Below, piece after piece: positions 31,163-39,939 of a stretch of 64,000 bases of DNA. The notes below the pieces were generated by a model that was not told where the DNA came from, did no database searches, and was given only the letters and a program-made list of their open reading frames with translations. This DNA is from Phenylobacterium sp. (GTDB taxonomy: Bacteria; Pseudomonadota; Alphaproteobacteria; Caulobacterales; Caulobacteraceae), in NCBI RefSeq assembly GCF_004799515.1, contig NZ_SSMX01000003.1:124001-188000 (forward strand), in the 5' to 3' direction. The position numbers and the translations under genes are program-made. Position 1 is the stretch's first letter, and each line of letters starts with the position of its first letter.

Positions 31163-34096
31163 ATGACGGCGGCGGCGCCCTGGAGCGTCAAGGGGATCGA
31201 TCCCAAGGCCCGTGAGGTCGCCAAGGAGCTTGCCCGGCGTTCCGGCATGACTCTTGGGGAATGGCTTAACCGAGTTATCCTAGAAGATGATCTGCCGGAG
31301 GAAATCACCTCCGAAGAGCATTTCAGCGCGCGCCCCATGCGGGCCGCGATCGAGGCGCCGACGTCCTATATGCCGAGCCCGCCGTTCTCCAGCCGGCCCT
31401 TCGGGGCTTTAGAGCCCCGGCCGGAGGGGGCACGGACGGATGAGCTTGGACGGATCGCCGCGGCGCTGGACCGGCTGACCGACCGCATCGAGGCCTCGGA
31501 GACACGCACGGGCCTGGCGATCTCCGGTGTCGAGCACTCCGTGCGCCACGCCATGGCCCGCATCGAGACCGCCGAGCGCGAGCATCTGGCGGTGGCCACC
31601 CGCTTCGATGCCGCCGCCGAACAGCTGGCCGCCGAACAGGCCCGCGCCAGTGAGCGGATGCGCCGCGTCGAGCACGAGCTTAGCGGCCCGCGCTCGGCCG
31701 AGGCGATCAAGGCGTTGGAAGAGTCCATGGCCCGTGTCTCCAGCCAGACGCTGGAGAGCGAGGAGCGGGCGCGGTCGGGCCTGGCTGGCCTGGAGGCGCG
31801 GCTCGCCCATATCGAGGCCGGCGAGGATCCGGCCGCGGTGATCGATGAGGCCGTCGCGCGGCTGGGCGCTCGTTTGGCGGAGGCCGAGGCCCGCACTGGC
31901 GACGCGCTCGAAGGCCTGCGCGACTCCCTGGGGCAGCTCGACCAGCGGATGTACGCCGCCGACCGCAGCGTGCGCGGCGACACCGACCAGCGGCTGACCG
32001 CGCTGGCCGACGAACTCAGCAAGCGGGTGGAGGACGCCCGCGGCGAGATCGCCGAGCGTCTGGCCGCCTCGGGCGCCGCCCCTGGCCTGGCGGAGGCGCG
32101 CCTGGGTGAGGTGGAGCGCCAGTTGGCCGCCGTCGACCAGCGCTCGGCCCGGGCCATCGAGACCATCGGCCGCGAAGTCCTGACCATGGCCGAGACCTTG
32201 AACCGGCGTGTCCAGAGCGCCGAGCAGCGCAGCGCCGAGGCCATCGAGCAGGTGGGCGGCGAGATCGCCCGAATCGCCGGCGCCGTGGAAAGCCGGCTCG
32301 GCCGCACCGATCAGCTGCACGCCGAGGCGCTGGAGCGGCTGGGCTCGGAGATCGGCCGCATCACCGAACGTCTCACCGACCGCATCATCCAGTCCGAACG
32401 GCGCGCCGCCCAGGCCATCGACGACGTCGGCGAGCAGGTGGCCAAGGTCACCGAGCGCATCGAGCAGCGCCACGAACGCGCCGCCGGCGACCTGGCCGAA
32501 CGCATCCGCCAGAGCGAGGAGCGCACCCAGAGGCTGGTGGAGAGCCTGAGCGTGCGCCCTGCGGACGCCGAGCCGGAGGCCCAGCCCTTCGCGGCGGCCC
32601 CGGTTCAGGCGGACGTCCGCCCTGAACCGCAGGCCGAGGCGGCGGAGGACGACCTGCCGGCCGCCCCGGGCGTGTTCGGCGCCGAGCTCTTCTCCCGCGC
32701 CGAGCCGGTCACCCTGCCGGCGCTCGATCCCAGCAATCCGGCCTTCAGCGAGGAGGACTTCGCCCACGTCGACGCCTTCGCCCCGGCCGGCGGCTACGCC
32801 CCGATCGCCGAGGGAGAGGATGAGGAGCACCACCACCTCGCTCCGGCATCCGAGGCGCTGGAAGCGCCCACGGCGGCCGATGAGCCGGTGTCTGAGGAAG
32901 ACGCCGAGCGTGAGACGAGGGTCGAGGTGGGCCCTTCCACCCGCGAGGTCATCGAGCAGGCGCGTGCGGCGGCCCGCGCCGCCGCGGCCGCCGCGCCCCG
33001 ACCGAAGCTGCTTTATGGCCGTGACCGCCGTCCCCGCGCCATGGGCGGCGGCGGCCTGTTCGCCAGCCTGAAGGCGCGCCCGCCCTCGACCTGGCAGACC
33101 GCGCTGATGGTGGCCGGCGGCGCGGCCTTCCTGAGCGTCGGCGCGGCCGGCGTGGTGTTGATGGAAGGCCCCGGCCCGCAACGCGCCCAACACGACGCCC
33201 TGGCGTTCGGGGCCAGCCCGCGCGCCGCCGTGGCCCTGACGCCCGGCCCGGTCGGCCCGTCGCTGGAGGCGATGCCCGCGCCGGCGGAGGCCGCCGCCGA
33301 TCTCCCGCCGCCCGTCGCCGTCACCGCGCCGTCGCCGGCCGCGCCCGCCGCTTCGGACGCCTCCAATCTCGACTATCTGAAGATCGCCAAGGCGGTGACC
33401 CAGAAGGAGCCCGGCGCGCTCGCCCGGCTGAAGGCGGTCGCCGACGGCGGCTATGCGCCCGCGCAGATGTTCCTGGCGCGGCTCTATGAGACCGGCCAGG
33501 CCGACGTGAGCAAAAACCTGGGCGAGGCCCGCCGTTGGACGATGCGCGCCGCCGAGGCCGGCGATCCCACCGCCATGCACAACCTGGCGCTCTTCTACTT
33601 CCGCGGGGAAGGCGGACCGGCCGACGCCGCCGCCGCCGCCCAGTGGTTCAAGACCGCCGCCGAGCACGGGGTGGTGGATTCGCAGTACAATCTGGGCCTG
33701 CTCTACCAGTCGGGCTCCGGCGTGCCGCGCGACCTCGCCCAGGCCTACAAGTGGTTCTCCATCGCCGCCGAGTCCGGCGACGGCGAGGCCCGCGCCAGCG
33801 CCGTCGACCTGGAGGGCAAGCTGCCTCAGGCCCAGTTGGCCCAGGCGGAAAGCCAGGCCGCCGCCTTCCGTCCGCAGGGCGCCGCGCCGGCGCCGGACGC
33901 CTCGGCCCCGGGGGCCTCGCTGAGCACGGCCCAGAAGATCCTCGGGCGGCTGGGCTACTATAAGGGCAAGCCCGACGGGACCAACTCGCACGACTTGAAG
34001 CTCGCCGTCATCGCCTACCAGCGCGACCAGGGCCTGGCGGCGACCGGCGCCCTCGATCCCGCGACGGTGGCCCGGCTTTCCGTCTTCGACCGTTGA
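31163..34096 (+). CDS. podJ: polar organelle development protein PodJ
   Basis: 977 residues, close to the 974 of Caulobacter PodJ. The N-terminus (WSVKGIDPKAREVAKELARRSGMTLGEWLNR) is the conserved PodJ start. Long coiled coils with RxxEAI/ERRxxQAIDD-type heptads span about 85-470, then a Pro/acidic disordered linker. A single membrane helix lies at ~646-668 (TALMVAGGAAFLSVGAAGVVL). Periplasmic Sel1-type repeats occupy ~750-885 (APAQMFLARLYETG, AMHNLALFYFRGEGG, SQYNLGLLYQSGSGVPRD), and a peptidoglycan-binding domain ~915-972. PodJ localises to a pole and recruits pili and stalk/flagellar factors. Alternative processing (PodJL/PodJS) is known in Caulobacter and cannot be judged here. Confidence 0.88.
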   Translation: MTAAAPWSVKGIDPKAREVAKELARRSGMTLGEWLNRVILEDDLPEEITSEEHFSARPMRAAIEAPTSYMPSPPFSSRPFGALEPRPEGARTDELGRIAAALDRLTDRIEASETRTGLAISGVEHSVRHAMARIETAEREHLAVATRFDAAAEQLAAEQARASERMRRVEHELSGPRSAEAIKALEESMARVSSQTLESEERARSGLAGLEARLAHIEAGEDPAAVIDEAVARLGARLAEAEARTGDALEGLRDSLGQLDQRMYAADRSVRGDTDQRLTALADELSKRVEDARGEIAERLAASGAAPGLAEARLGEVERQLAAVDQRSARAIETIGREVLTMAETLNRRVQSAEQRSAEAIEQVGGEIARIAGAVESRLGRTDQLHAEALERLGSEIGRITERLTDRIIQSERRAAQAIDDVGEQVAKVTERIEQRHERAAGDLAERIRQSEERTQRLVESLSVRPADAEPEAQPFAAAPVQADVRPEPQAEAAEDDLPAAPGVFGAELFSRAEPVTLPALDPSNPAFSEEDFAHVDAFAPAGGYAPIAEGEDEEHHHLAPASEALEAPTAADEPVSEEDAERETRVEVGPSTREVIEQARAAARAAAAAAPRPKLLYGRDRRPRAMGGGGLFASLKARPPSTWQTALMVAGGAAFLSVGAAGVVLMEGPGPQRAQHDALAFGASPRAAVALTPGPVGPSLEAMPAPAEAAADLPPPVAVTAPSPAAPAASDASNLDYLKIAKAVTQKEPGALARLKAVADGGYAPAQMFLARLYETGQADVSKNLGEARRWTMRAAEAGDPTAMHNLALFYFRGEGGPADAAAAAQWFKTAAEHGVVDSQYNLGLLYQSGSGVPRDLAQAYKWFSIAAESGDGEARASAVDLEGKLPQAQLAQAESQAAAFRPQGAAPAPDASAPGASLSTAQKILGRLGYYKGKPDGTNSHDLKLAVIAYQRDQGLAATGALDPATVARLSVFDR

Positions 34097-34134
34097 GGCG
34101 CCCGCCGGCCGGCCTCACCTAGAGGACGCGACGC

Positions 34135-35055
34135 TTGGACATCTACCTGCCCATCGCCGAGGTGTCCGTGAACGCACCCCTGCTGGTGGCGCTGGGCGCC
34201 CTGGTCGGCTTCATCTCCGGCCTGTTCGGCATCGGCGGCGGCTTCCTGATGACACCGATCCTGGTGTTCCTGGGTATCCCGCCGGCTGTGGCCGTGGCCT
34301 CGATGTCGAACCACGTCGCCGCCTCGTCCATGTCGAGCGTCATCTCCTACAGCCGCAAGCGCTCGGTGGACTTCCGCATGGGCGGCGTTCTGGCGGCGGG
34401 CGGGGCGGTGGGCTCGGTGGCGGGCGTCGAGGCCTTCCGCTGGCTCAGGCTGCTGGGCCAGGCCGACCTGGTGGTGGCGCTGTCCTACCTGGTTTTCCTG
34501 GGGATCATCGGCGGGCTGATGTTCTGGGAGTCGGCGGGGGCGATCCTGCGCCGCCGCCGCAACGCGCCTGAGCCGCCGCGCCGGGAGCGCCGGCCGCCCT
34601 GGCTCTACGGCCTGCCGCTGAAGCTGCGCTTCCCGCGCTCGCGGCTCTACATCAGTGTGATCCCGCCGCTGCTTCTGGGCGCCTTCGTGGGCGTCCTGTC
34701 GGCGATCATGGGCGTGGGCGGCGGCTTCGTGCTGGTGCCGGCCATGGTCTATCTGCTGCGCATGCCGGCCAGCGTGGTGGTCGGCACCAGCCTCTTCCAG
34801 ATCATCATCACCACGGCGCTGACCGGGGTGCTGCAGGCCGGGCGCAACCAGACGGTGGACATCGTCCTGGCCGCGCTCCTGCTGCTGGGCGGCGTGCTGG
34901 GCGCCCAGTTCGGCGCGCGCGCCTCGGCCCGCTTCCGCGCCGAGGAGCTGCGGGCGCTGCTGGCGCTGCTGGTCCTGCTGGTCGGCCTGCGCATGGGGCT
35001 TGGCCTCTTCTTCACGCCGCACGAGCCCTTCGTGCTGATGTCGGGTAACGGCTGA
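34135..35055 (+). CDS. TauE/SafE-family sulfite exporter-like permease
   Basis: A 306-residue permease with about eight helices in two inverted halves. Each half has the glycine-rich TauE motif (FISGLFGIGGGFLMTP near 22 and VLSAIMGVGGGFVLVPAMVYLL near 185). A cytosolic basic loop (RRRRNAPEPPRRERRPP) separates the halves. It starts at a TTG at 34135, supported by AGAGGA 9 bp upstream and by the family start (MDIYLPIAEVSVN). The gene overlaps the next by one base (TGATG). The substrate is probably a sulfonate or sulfite. Confidence 0.85.
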   Translation: MDIYLPIAEVSVNAPLLVALGALVGFISGLFGIGGGFLMTPILVFLGIPPAVAVASMSNHVAASSMSSVISYSRKRSVDFRMGGVLAAGGAVGSVAGVEAFRWLRLLGQADLVVALSYLVFLGIIGGLMFWESAGAILRRRRNAPEPPRRERRPPWLYGLPLKLRFPRSRLYISVIPPLLLGAFVGVLSAIMGVGGGFVLVPAMVYLLRMPASVVVGTSLFQIIITTALTGVLQAGRNQTVDIVLAALLLLGGVLGAQFGARASARFRAEELRALLALLVLLVGLRMGLGLFFTPHEPFVLMSGNG

Positions 35056-35831
35056 TGCCGGCGAGCCTGCCGCCGGCCATGACGCCCGCGCCGCACGCGC
35101 CGGCGGTGTCCGCCGCGCTCACCGAGACCAATGTGCGGGTGAACTCCGACTTCCGCGGTGACCGGATCGTGCTCTACGGCGCGGTGTTCGATCCCCTGTC
35201 GCGGCCGAGCGATGTGGTGGTGATCGTGCGCGGCCCCGACCAGCCGGTGCGCATCGCCCGCAAGAGCCGCGTCGCCGGAGTCTGGATCAACAGCCGCCCG
35301 GTGGTCTTCCAGGGCGCGCCGGGCTTCTACATCGCCGCCTCCACCAGGCCGCTGGACGACATCGCCCGCTTCGGCGAGCTGCGGCGGCTGGAGGCGGGCG
35401 TCGACCACCTGGCGATGAACGCCCCGGCCGAGCAGACCACCGAGACCCGCTATGGCGTGCGCGACGTGGTGGTGAGCCGCCTGGGCGCCGACTACCTCGA
35501 CTGGCGGCGCGCGGTGGTGCGGCTGAAGACGGCCGAGCATCTCTATGACGTGGACGAGCACGGCGTCCGTTTCGTCGACAAGGGCCTGTTCCGCGCCGAG
35601 ATCCCGCTGCCGGCCGAGGCGCCGATCGGCCAGTACACCGTGCGCATCCTGCTGTTCCAGGCTGGCCAGCCGGTGGCGGAAAAGGACCGGACGCTGACAG
35701 TCGAGAAGGTCGGCGTCGAGCGCGGGCTTTACCTTTGGGCGCATCGCAGGCCATGGTCCTATGGCCTGGCGGCGATGGCCTTCGCCCTGGGCGCCGGCTG
35801 GGCGGCGTCTTCGGCGTTTCGGAGGGACTGA
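35055..35831 (+). CDS. TIGR02186-family membrane-anchored protein
   Basis: A 258-residue protein. The TIGR02186 core covers ~20-225 (TNVRVNSDFRGDRIVLYGAVFD, DVVVIVRGPDQPVRIARKSRVAGVWINSRPV, APGFYIAASTRPLDD, GLFRAEIPLPAEAPIGQYTV). A C-terminal helix with basic flanks follows (YGLAAMAFALGAGWAASSAFRRD). Family members usually have an N-terminal signal, but here the N-terminus is Pro/Ala-rich without one, so either the start lies elsewhere or the anchor is only C-terminal. The TauE partner is standard. The function of TIGR02186 is unknown. Confidence 0.8.
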   Translation: MPASLPPAMTPAPHAPAVSAALTETNVRVNSDFRGDRIVLYGAVFDPLSRPSDVVVIVRGPDQPVRIARKSRVAGVWINSRPVVFQGAPGFYIAASTRPLDDIARFGELRRLEAGVDHLAMNAPAEQTTETRYGVRDVVVSRLGADYLDWRRAVVRLKTAEHLYDVDEHGVRFVDKGLFRAEIPLPAEAPIGQYTVRILLFQAGQPVAEKDRTLTVEKVGVERGLYLWAHRRPWSYGLAAMAFALGAGWAASSAFRRD

Positions 35832-35834
35832 CGG

Positions 35835-36317
35835 GTGACCGACGAGCCGGACGCCGCTGCCGCCCGTTTCGACTCCATCCCGCCCGCGCTCTGGGCCATC
35901 GCGCTCGCCTGTCTCGCCCCGTTCCCGCTCACAGCCATCGCCTACGGATGGGGTCCGCCGGACGTGGCGCGGCCGGCGCTGACGATCATCATGAACTGGT
36001 CGGGCTGCGTCCTGGCGTTCATCGGCGGCGTGCGCTGGGGGCTGGAGAGCGGGCGGCCGAAGCCCCGGGCCGGGCGGCTGCTGATCTCGGTGCTGTCGCC
36101 GGCGGTGGCGCTCGCGATCCTCTTCTCACGCCATCGCGTTGCGGACGCCTGGGTCGTCGGCGGCTGCATCGGCGCCTTCCTGCTGCAGTGGCTGTTCGAC
36201 CACCAGGTGCCAGGGTCGCAGTCGCGCTATCCCCGGCTCTCCACCACGCTGACCGCCGGGGCCTGCATCTCCCTCGCCGTCTGCCTGGATCAGGCGTTGA
36301 AGACCGGCCACGTTTGA
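35835..36317 (+). CDS. DUF3429 membrane protein
   Basis: A 160-residue protein with five helices (ALWAIALACLAPFPLTAI, LTIIMNWSGCVLAFIGGVRWGLE, LLISVLSPAVALAILFS, WVVGGCIGAFLLQWLF, TLTAGACISLAVC). The SGCVLAFIGGVRWG motif is the DUF3429 hallmark. The GTG start at 35835, 3 bp after the TIGR02186 stop, is the only one consistent with the family length. Unknown function. It ends 7 bp from the convergent VOC gene. Confidence 0.8.
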   Translation: MTDEPDAAAARFDSIPPALWAIALACLAPFPLTAIAYGWGPPDVARPALTIIMNWSGCVLAFIGGVRWGLESGRPKPRAGRLLISVLSPAVALAILFSRHRVADAWVVGGCIGAFLLQWLFDHQVPGSQSRYPRLSTTLTAGACISLAVCLDQALKTGHV

Positions 36318-36324
36318 ACGCGGC

Positions 36325-36663
36325 TCAGGCGCGCGCGTGCCTCGGCTGGTAGATGGCCAGGCGCCCGCCGCCCGGCAGGGTGATGCGGGTCCGCTGGCCC
36401 CAGCTCAGCGCCTCGAACGGATCGCAAGCCACGCCCCTGGCCCCCAGCGCCTTGGCCGTCGCGGCTAGGTCGTCGCAGGCCAGATAGAGCTCGTGCGCGC
36501 CGTTCGCCTCCGCCGGATGCACCGCCAGTTCGGACGGCGGCAGGGCGAAGATCAGCCAGCCGTGGCCGACGTCCACATGCGGGAACTGAAGCACGTCGCG
36601 GAAGAAGGCGCGGTCCGCCTCCGCGTCCGTGGAATAGAGGATCATGTGCGCGCCGCTGATCAT
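36325..36663 (-). CDS. VOC-family (glyoxalase/bleomycin-resistance fold) protein
   Basis: 112 residues with the VOC topology: HMILYSTDAEADRAFFRDVLQFPHVDVGHGWLIFALPPSELAVHP, then DDLAATAKALGARGV and RTRITLPGGGRLAIYQPRH. A single VOC module, so probably a homodimer; a metal site with His6 and Glu46/His is possible. The start has GGAGG directly upstream inside the end of the PdeM gene region, so it is likely the last gene of the repair operon's transcript. Substrate unknown. Confidence 0.8.
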   Translation of the reverse strand: MISGAHMILYSTDAEADRAFFRDVLQFPHVDVGHGWLIFALPPSELAVHPAEANGAHELYLACDDLAATAKALGARGVACDPFEALSWGQRTRITLPGGGRLAIYQPRHARA

Positions 36664-36674
36664 CCCGGTCCTCC

Positions 36675-37415
36675 CTAGTCCTCGGCCAGCGAGCGCCAGC
36701 CCACCGGATGCACCCGCCCGAAGCCCAAAGCCCCCGCCAGCGGCGGCCGCGCGAACAGCCCGGCGAACGCCGGATCGCAGACGTTCAGTCCGCCCGCATA
36801 GGCGCCGAAGGCCGGCAGGATCAGCCGCTCGGCGTCGGTGACGAAGCAGCGGCGGCGCACGCTGCCGCCCCGGGCGCTGCGCACCTTGGCGGCGGGATGC
36901 AGGTGGCCGCTGACCTCGCCGGGCTGCGCGCCGGCCCGCGGCTCGTGGCGCAGGATCAGGCCCGCCAGCGACAGCTCGTCCGCCGTCTCCCCGGGCAAGG
37001 CGCGCGGCCCGTCGGCGTCGTGGTTGCCGACCACCCAGACCAGGGTCCGGCCTCGCGCCAGGTCGCGCAGCCGCGTCGCGTCGTCCGCCGCCAGCCGCTC
37101 TTCGGAGCGGCGGTCGTGGAAGGTGTCGCCCAGCAGGATCACCATGGCCGGCGACAGGGCCACGACCTCCGCCGCCAGCCGGGAGAGGGTCTGACGGGTA
37201 TCGTAGGGCGGCAGCATCTGGCCGCGCGCGGCGTAGGAACTGCCCTTCTCCAGGTGCAGGTCGGCGACCACCAGGGCCCGCGCCTCCGCCAGCCACAAGG
37301 CTCCGGACGCCCGCAGCATCGCCGCCGCCCCGCCAATCGCCAGGCGCAGCGAGCCGCAGCCGGCGACCGCATAGTCGTAGGCGAAGGCGCGCGGGCTGGG
37401 CGCGACGTCGTTCAC
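36675..37415 (-). CDS. pdeM: ligase-associated DNA damage response endonuclease PdeM
   Basis: A 246-residue calcineurin-like phosphoesterase. The metal motifs are in order: VADLHLEKGSSYAARG, ILLGDTFHDRRSEERL, WVVGNHDADGP and VSGHLHPAAKV. The PPYDTRQTL and MLPP segments are typical of PdeM, the nuclease linked to the Lhr-type helicase in DNA damage loci. Its ATG overlaps the helicase stop (ATGA at 37415-37412), so the two are coupled. Confidence 0.85.
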   Translation of the reverse strand: MNDVAPSPRAFAYDYAVAGCGSLRLAIGGAAAMLRASGALWLAEARALVVADLHLEKGSSYAARGQMLPPYDTRQTLSRLAAEVVALSPAMVILLGDTFHDRRSEERLAADDATRLRDLARGRTLVWVVGNHDADGPRALPGETADELSLAGLILRHEPRAGAQPGEVSGHLHPAAKVRSARGGSVRRRCFVTDAERLILPAFGAYAGGLNVCDPAFAGLFARPPLAGALGFGRVHPVGWRSLAED

Positions 37416-39886
37416 TGCAGAGCCTCGGCGATCAGGTCTTCCTCCGCTTCATGTAGGATCATGGTCTCGCCCGTATGGCCCGGGCTGCGCTCCTTGCCGA
37501 TCTCCAGCAGGATCGGCACCGAGAACGGCGACAGATGTTCCAGCGGGGAATGGCGGATGCGGCCCTTGATGCGCGCCAGCATCTGCCCCAGGCGCGCCAC
37601 GTCCACGAGGCCTGTCGCCGCATCGTCGCGGGCGCAGCGCAGCAGGAGGTGGTCCGGCTGGTGGCGGCGCAGGGTGTCGTAGATCAGGTCGGTGGAGAAG
37701 GTGATCTGCCGCCCCGACTTCTGCTGCTGGCCCGGGAAACGGCGCTCGATCAGGCCGGCGATGATCGCACAGCCCTTGAACGCGCGCTTCATCATGAAGC
37801 TTTCGGCCAGCCAGGCCTCCAGGTCGTCGCCCAGCATGTCTTCCGCGAACAGCTCTCCGAAATCCACCTGCTCCAGCGGCTTGATGGCCCAGACCGCCAG
37901 CGCATAGTCGTTGCAGACGAACCCCAGCGGCCCGCGGCCCATCCGCTCCAGCCGCCGCGTCAGCAGCATGGCCAGGGTGGTGTGCGCCAGGCGCCCCTCG
38001 AAGGGGTAGCAGACCATGAATTGCCGGTGGCCGCGGGCGAAGGTCTCCAGCAGCATCTCGTCTTCGTCGGGGATCAGCGAGCGGTCCCGCTGCGCCTCCA
38101 GCCACTCGCGCACGTCGGTGGGCAGGACGCTCCAGTGCGCCTGGTCGTACATCAATTGGCGCACCCGCTTGGCCAGGTAGGTGGAGAGCGCGAACTTCGA
38201 GCCGCCCCAGGAGGGCATCTTCGGATCGGCGCCGGGCGCGGGCGAGACCAGGACATCGAGGTTGGTCACGGCCACCAGCCGCCAGACTTGCCCCGCGAAG
38301 ACGAAGGTCTCGCCGGGCTCCAGCATCTCGACCATGCCCTCTTCGATCTCGCCAATCTTACGCCCGCCCTGGCCGCGGCGCGTGGCGATGCGCACGGCCA
38401 GCATGGCGGGGCTGACGATGGCCCCGACGTTGAGGCGATGGCGCTGGGCCGTTTCGAGGTTGCGCACCCGCCAGAGCCCATCCTGGCCCTTCACGATCCG
38501 GCGGAAGCGGTCGTAGCTCTTCAGCGCATAGCCGCCGGTCGAGACGAAATCGACGACCTGCTCGAAGTCCTCCCAGGGCAGGGCGCGATAAGGGCCGGCG
38601 GAAATCACCTCGTCGTAGAGCTTGAGCATGTCGAAGGGCTCCGAACAGGCGCAGCCCATGACGTGCTGGGCCAGCACGTCCAGCGCGCCGACCCTGGGCG
38701 GGTCGCCGTCCAGCTTGTTCTCGGCAATGGCCTCGCGCGCCGCCTGGCACTCCAGCATCTCGAAGCGGTTGGCCGGCACGAACAGCGCGCGGGAGGGTTC
38801 GTCCAGCCGGTGGTTGGCGCGGCCGATCCGCTGCACCATCCGCGAAGCGCCCTTCGGCGAGGCGAGCTGGATCACCAGGTCCACGTCGCCCCAGTCGATG
38901 CCGAGGTCCAGCGTCGAGGTGCAGACCACCGCGCGCAGCTCGCCCCGCGCCATGGCCGCCTCCACCTTGCGCCGCTGCTCGGCGGCCAGGCTGCCGTGGT
39001 GCAGCGCGATGGGCAGCGCCTCCTCGTTCAGCCGCCAGAGCTCCTGGAAGGCGAACTCGGCCTGGAAGCGGGTGTTGACGAAGACCAGCGCGGTCCTGGA
39101 CTTGGTGATGACGTCATAGACCTCCTGCATGGCGTGCTGCGCGGTGTGGCCGGCCCAGGGCACGCGGCCTTCCGACAGCAGCACCTCGACCACCGGCTCC
39201 GCGCCGGCCGGCCCACGCACCAGGTCGATGCTGTCGTTCCCGCCTTTCGCGTGGTCGGCCATCCAGGCCTTGATGACCTCGGGGTCGTCGACCGTCGCCG
39301 ACAGGCCCACGCGGCGCATGCGCGGCGCGAACTGGGCCAGGCGCGCCAGGTCCAGCGCCAGCAGGTCGCCGCGCTTCGAGGAATGCAGGGTGTGGATCTC
39401 GTCGAGGATCACGCACTCCAAGTCCTCGAAATAGAGCCGCGCGCCTTCCCAGGCGCAGAGCAGGGCGAGCTGCTCCGGCGTGGTCAGCAGGATCTCCGGC
39501 GGCTTCACCCGCTGGCGTTGGCGCCGCGAGAGGCCGGTGTCGCCGGTGCGGCTCTCGGCCACGATGGGCAGGCCCATCTGCAGGATGGGGGCGCCCAGGT
39601 TGCGCTCCACGTCGACCGCCAGCGCCTTCAGGGGCGAGATGTAGAGGGTGTGCAGGCTGGCCGGTCCATTGGGCGGCGGCCGCTCCGACAAGTCGATGAG
39701 GCTGGGCAGGAAGCCGGCCAGGGTCTTGCCGCCGCCGGTCGGCGCGATCAGCAGCGCGTCGCGGCCGGCCTGGGCGCGTTCGATCATCGCCAACTGATGG
39801 GCGCGCGGGCTCCAGCCGCGCTTGGCGAACCAGTCGGCGAAGCGCGGGGGCAGGAGAGCGGCGGGGAGCGACCCGGCGTCGGCCAT
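37412..39886 (-). CDS. ligase-associated DEXH-box DNA helicase (Lhr family)
   Basis: An 824-residue SF2 helicase. RecA1 carries Walker A APTGGGKT (~48-55), TPEQLALL and the DEIH box (CVILDEIHTLHSSKRGD). RecA2 carries SSTLDLGIDWGDVDLVIQLASPKG and a QRIGRANHR motif VI. A winged-helix/Lhr-core region follows (VMGCACSEPFDMLKLYDEV). It matches the helicase of bacterial ligase-associated repair clusters. The usual DNA ligase and exonuclease members are not in the window. The ATG at 39886 is chosen by family start and a GGCTTGG leader; a longer in-frame extension has no support. Confidence 0.85.
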   Translation of the reverse strand: MADAGSLPAALLPPRFADWFAKRGWSPRAHQLAMIERAQAGRDALLIAPTGGGKTLAGFLPSLIDLSERPPPNGPASLHTLYISPLKALAVDVERNLGAPILQMGLPIVAESRTGDTGLSRRQRQRVKPPEILLTTPEQLALLCAWEGARLYFEDLECVILDEIHTLHSSKRGDLLALDLARLAQFAPRMRRVGLSATVDDPEVIKAWMADHAKGGNDSIDLVRGPAGAEPVVEVLLSEGRVPWAGHTAQHAMQEVYDVITKSRTALVFVNTRFQAEFAFQELWRLNEEALPIALHHGSLAAEQRRKVEAAMARGELRAVVCTSTLDLGIDWGDVDLVIQLASPKGASRMVQRIGRANHRLDEPSRALFVPANRFEMLECQAAREAIAENKLDGDPPRVGALDVLAQHVMGCACSEPFDMLKLYDEVISAGPYRALPWEDFEQVVDFVSTGGYALKSYDRFRRIVKGQDGLWRVRNLETAQRHRLNVGAIVSPAMLAVRIATRRGQGGRKIGEIEEGMVEMLEPGETFVFAGQVWRLVAVTNLDVLVSPAPGADPKMPSWGGSKFALSTYLAKRVRQLMYDQAHWSVLPTDVREWLEAQRDRSLIPDEDEMLLETFARGHRQFMVCYPFEGRLAHTTLAMLLTRRLERMGRGPLGFVCNDYALAVWAIKPLEQVDFGELFAEDMLGDDLEAWLAESFMMKRAFKGCAIIAGLIERRFPGQQQKSGRQITFSTDLIYDTLRRHQPDHLLLRCARDDAATGLVDVARLGQMLARIKGRIRHSPLEHLSPFSVPILLEIGKERSPGHTGETMILHEAEEDLIAEALQ

Positions 39887-39939
39887 CCAAGCCCTATAGC
39901 ATGTTCCCGTTCTGTTTCGAGGGGCGATGCGTGGCGGCC

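Noticed and set aside
31409..33991. A minus-strand open frame of ~860 codons antisense to podJ
   Set aside because: Long antisense frames are expected in high-GC genes with strong third-position bias. The peptide is Arg/Gly/Leu-rich with no domain, while podJ on the plus strand has full-length family similarity.
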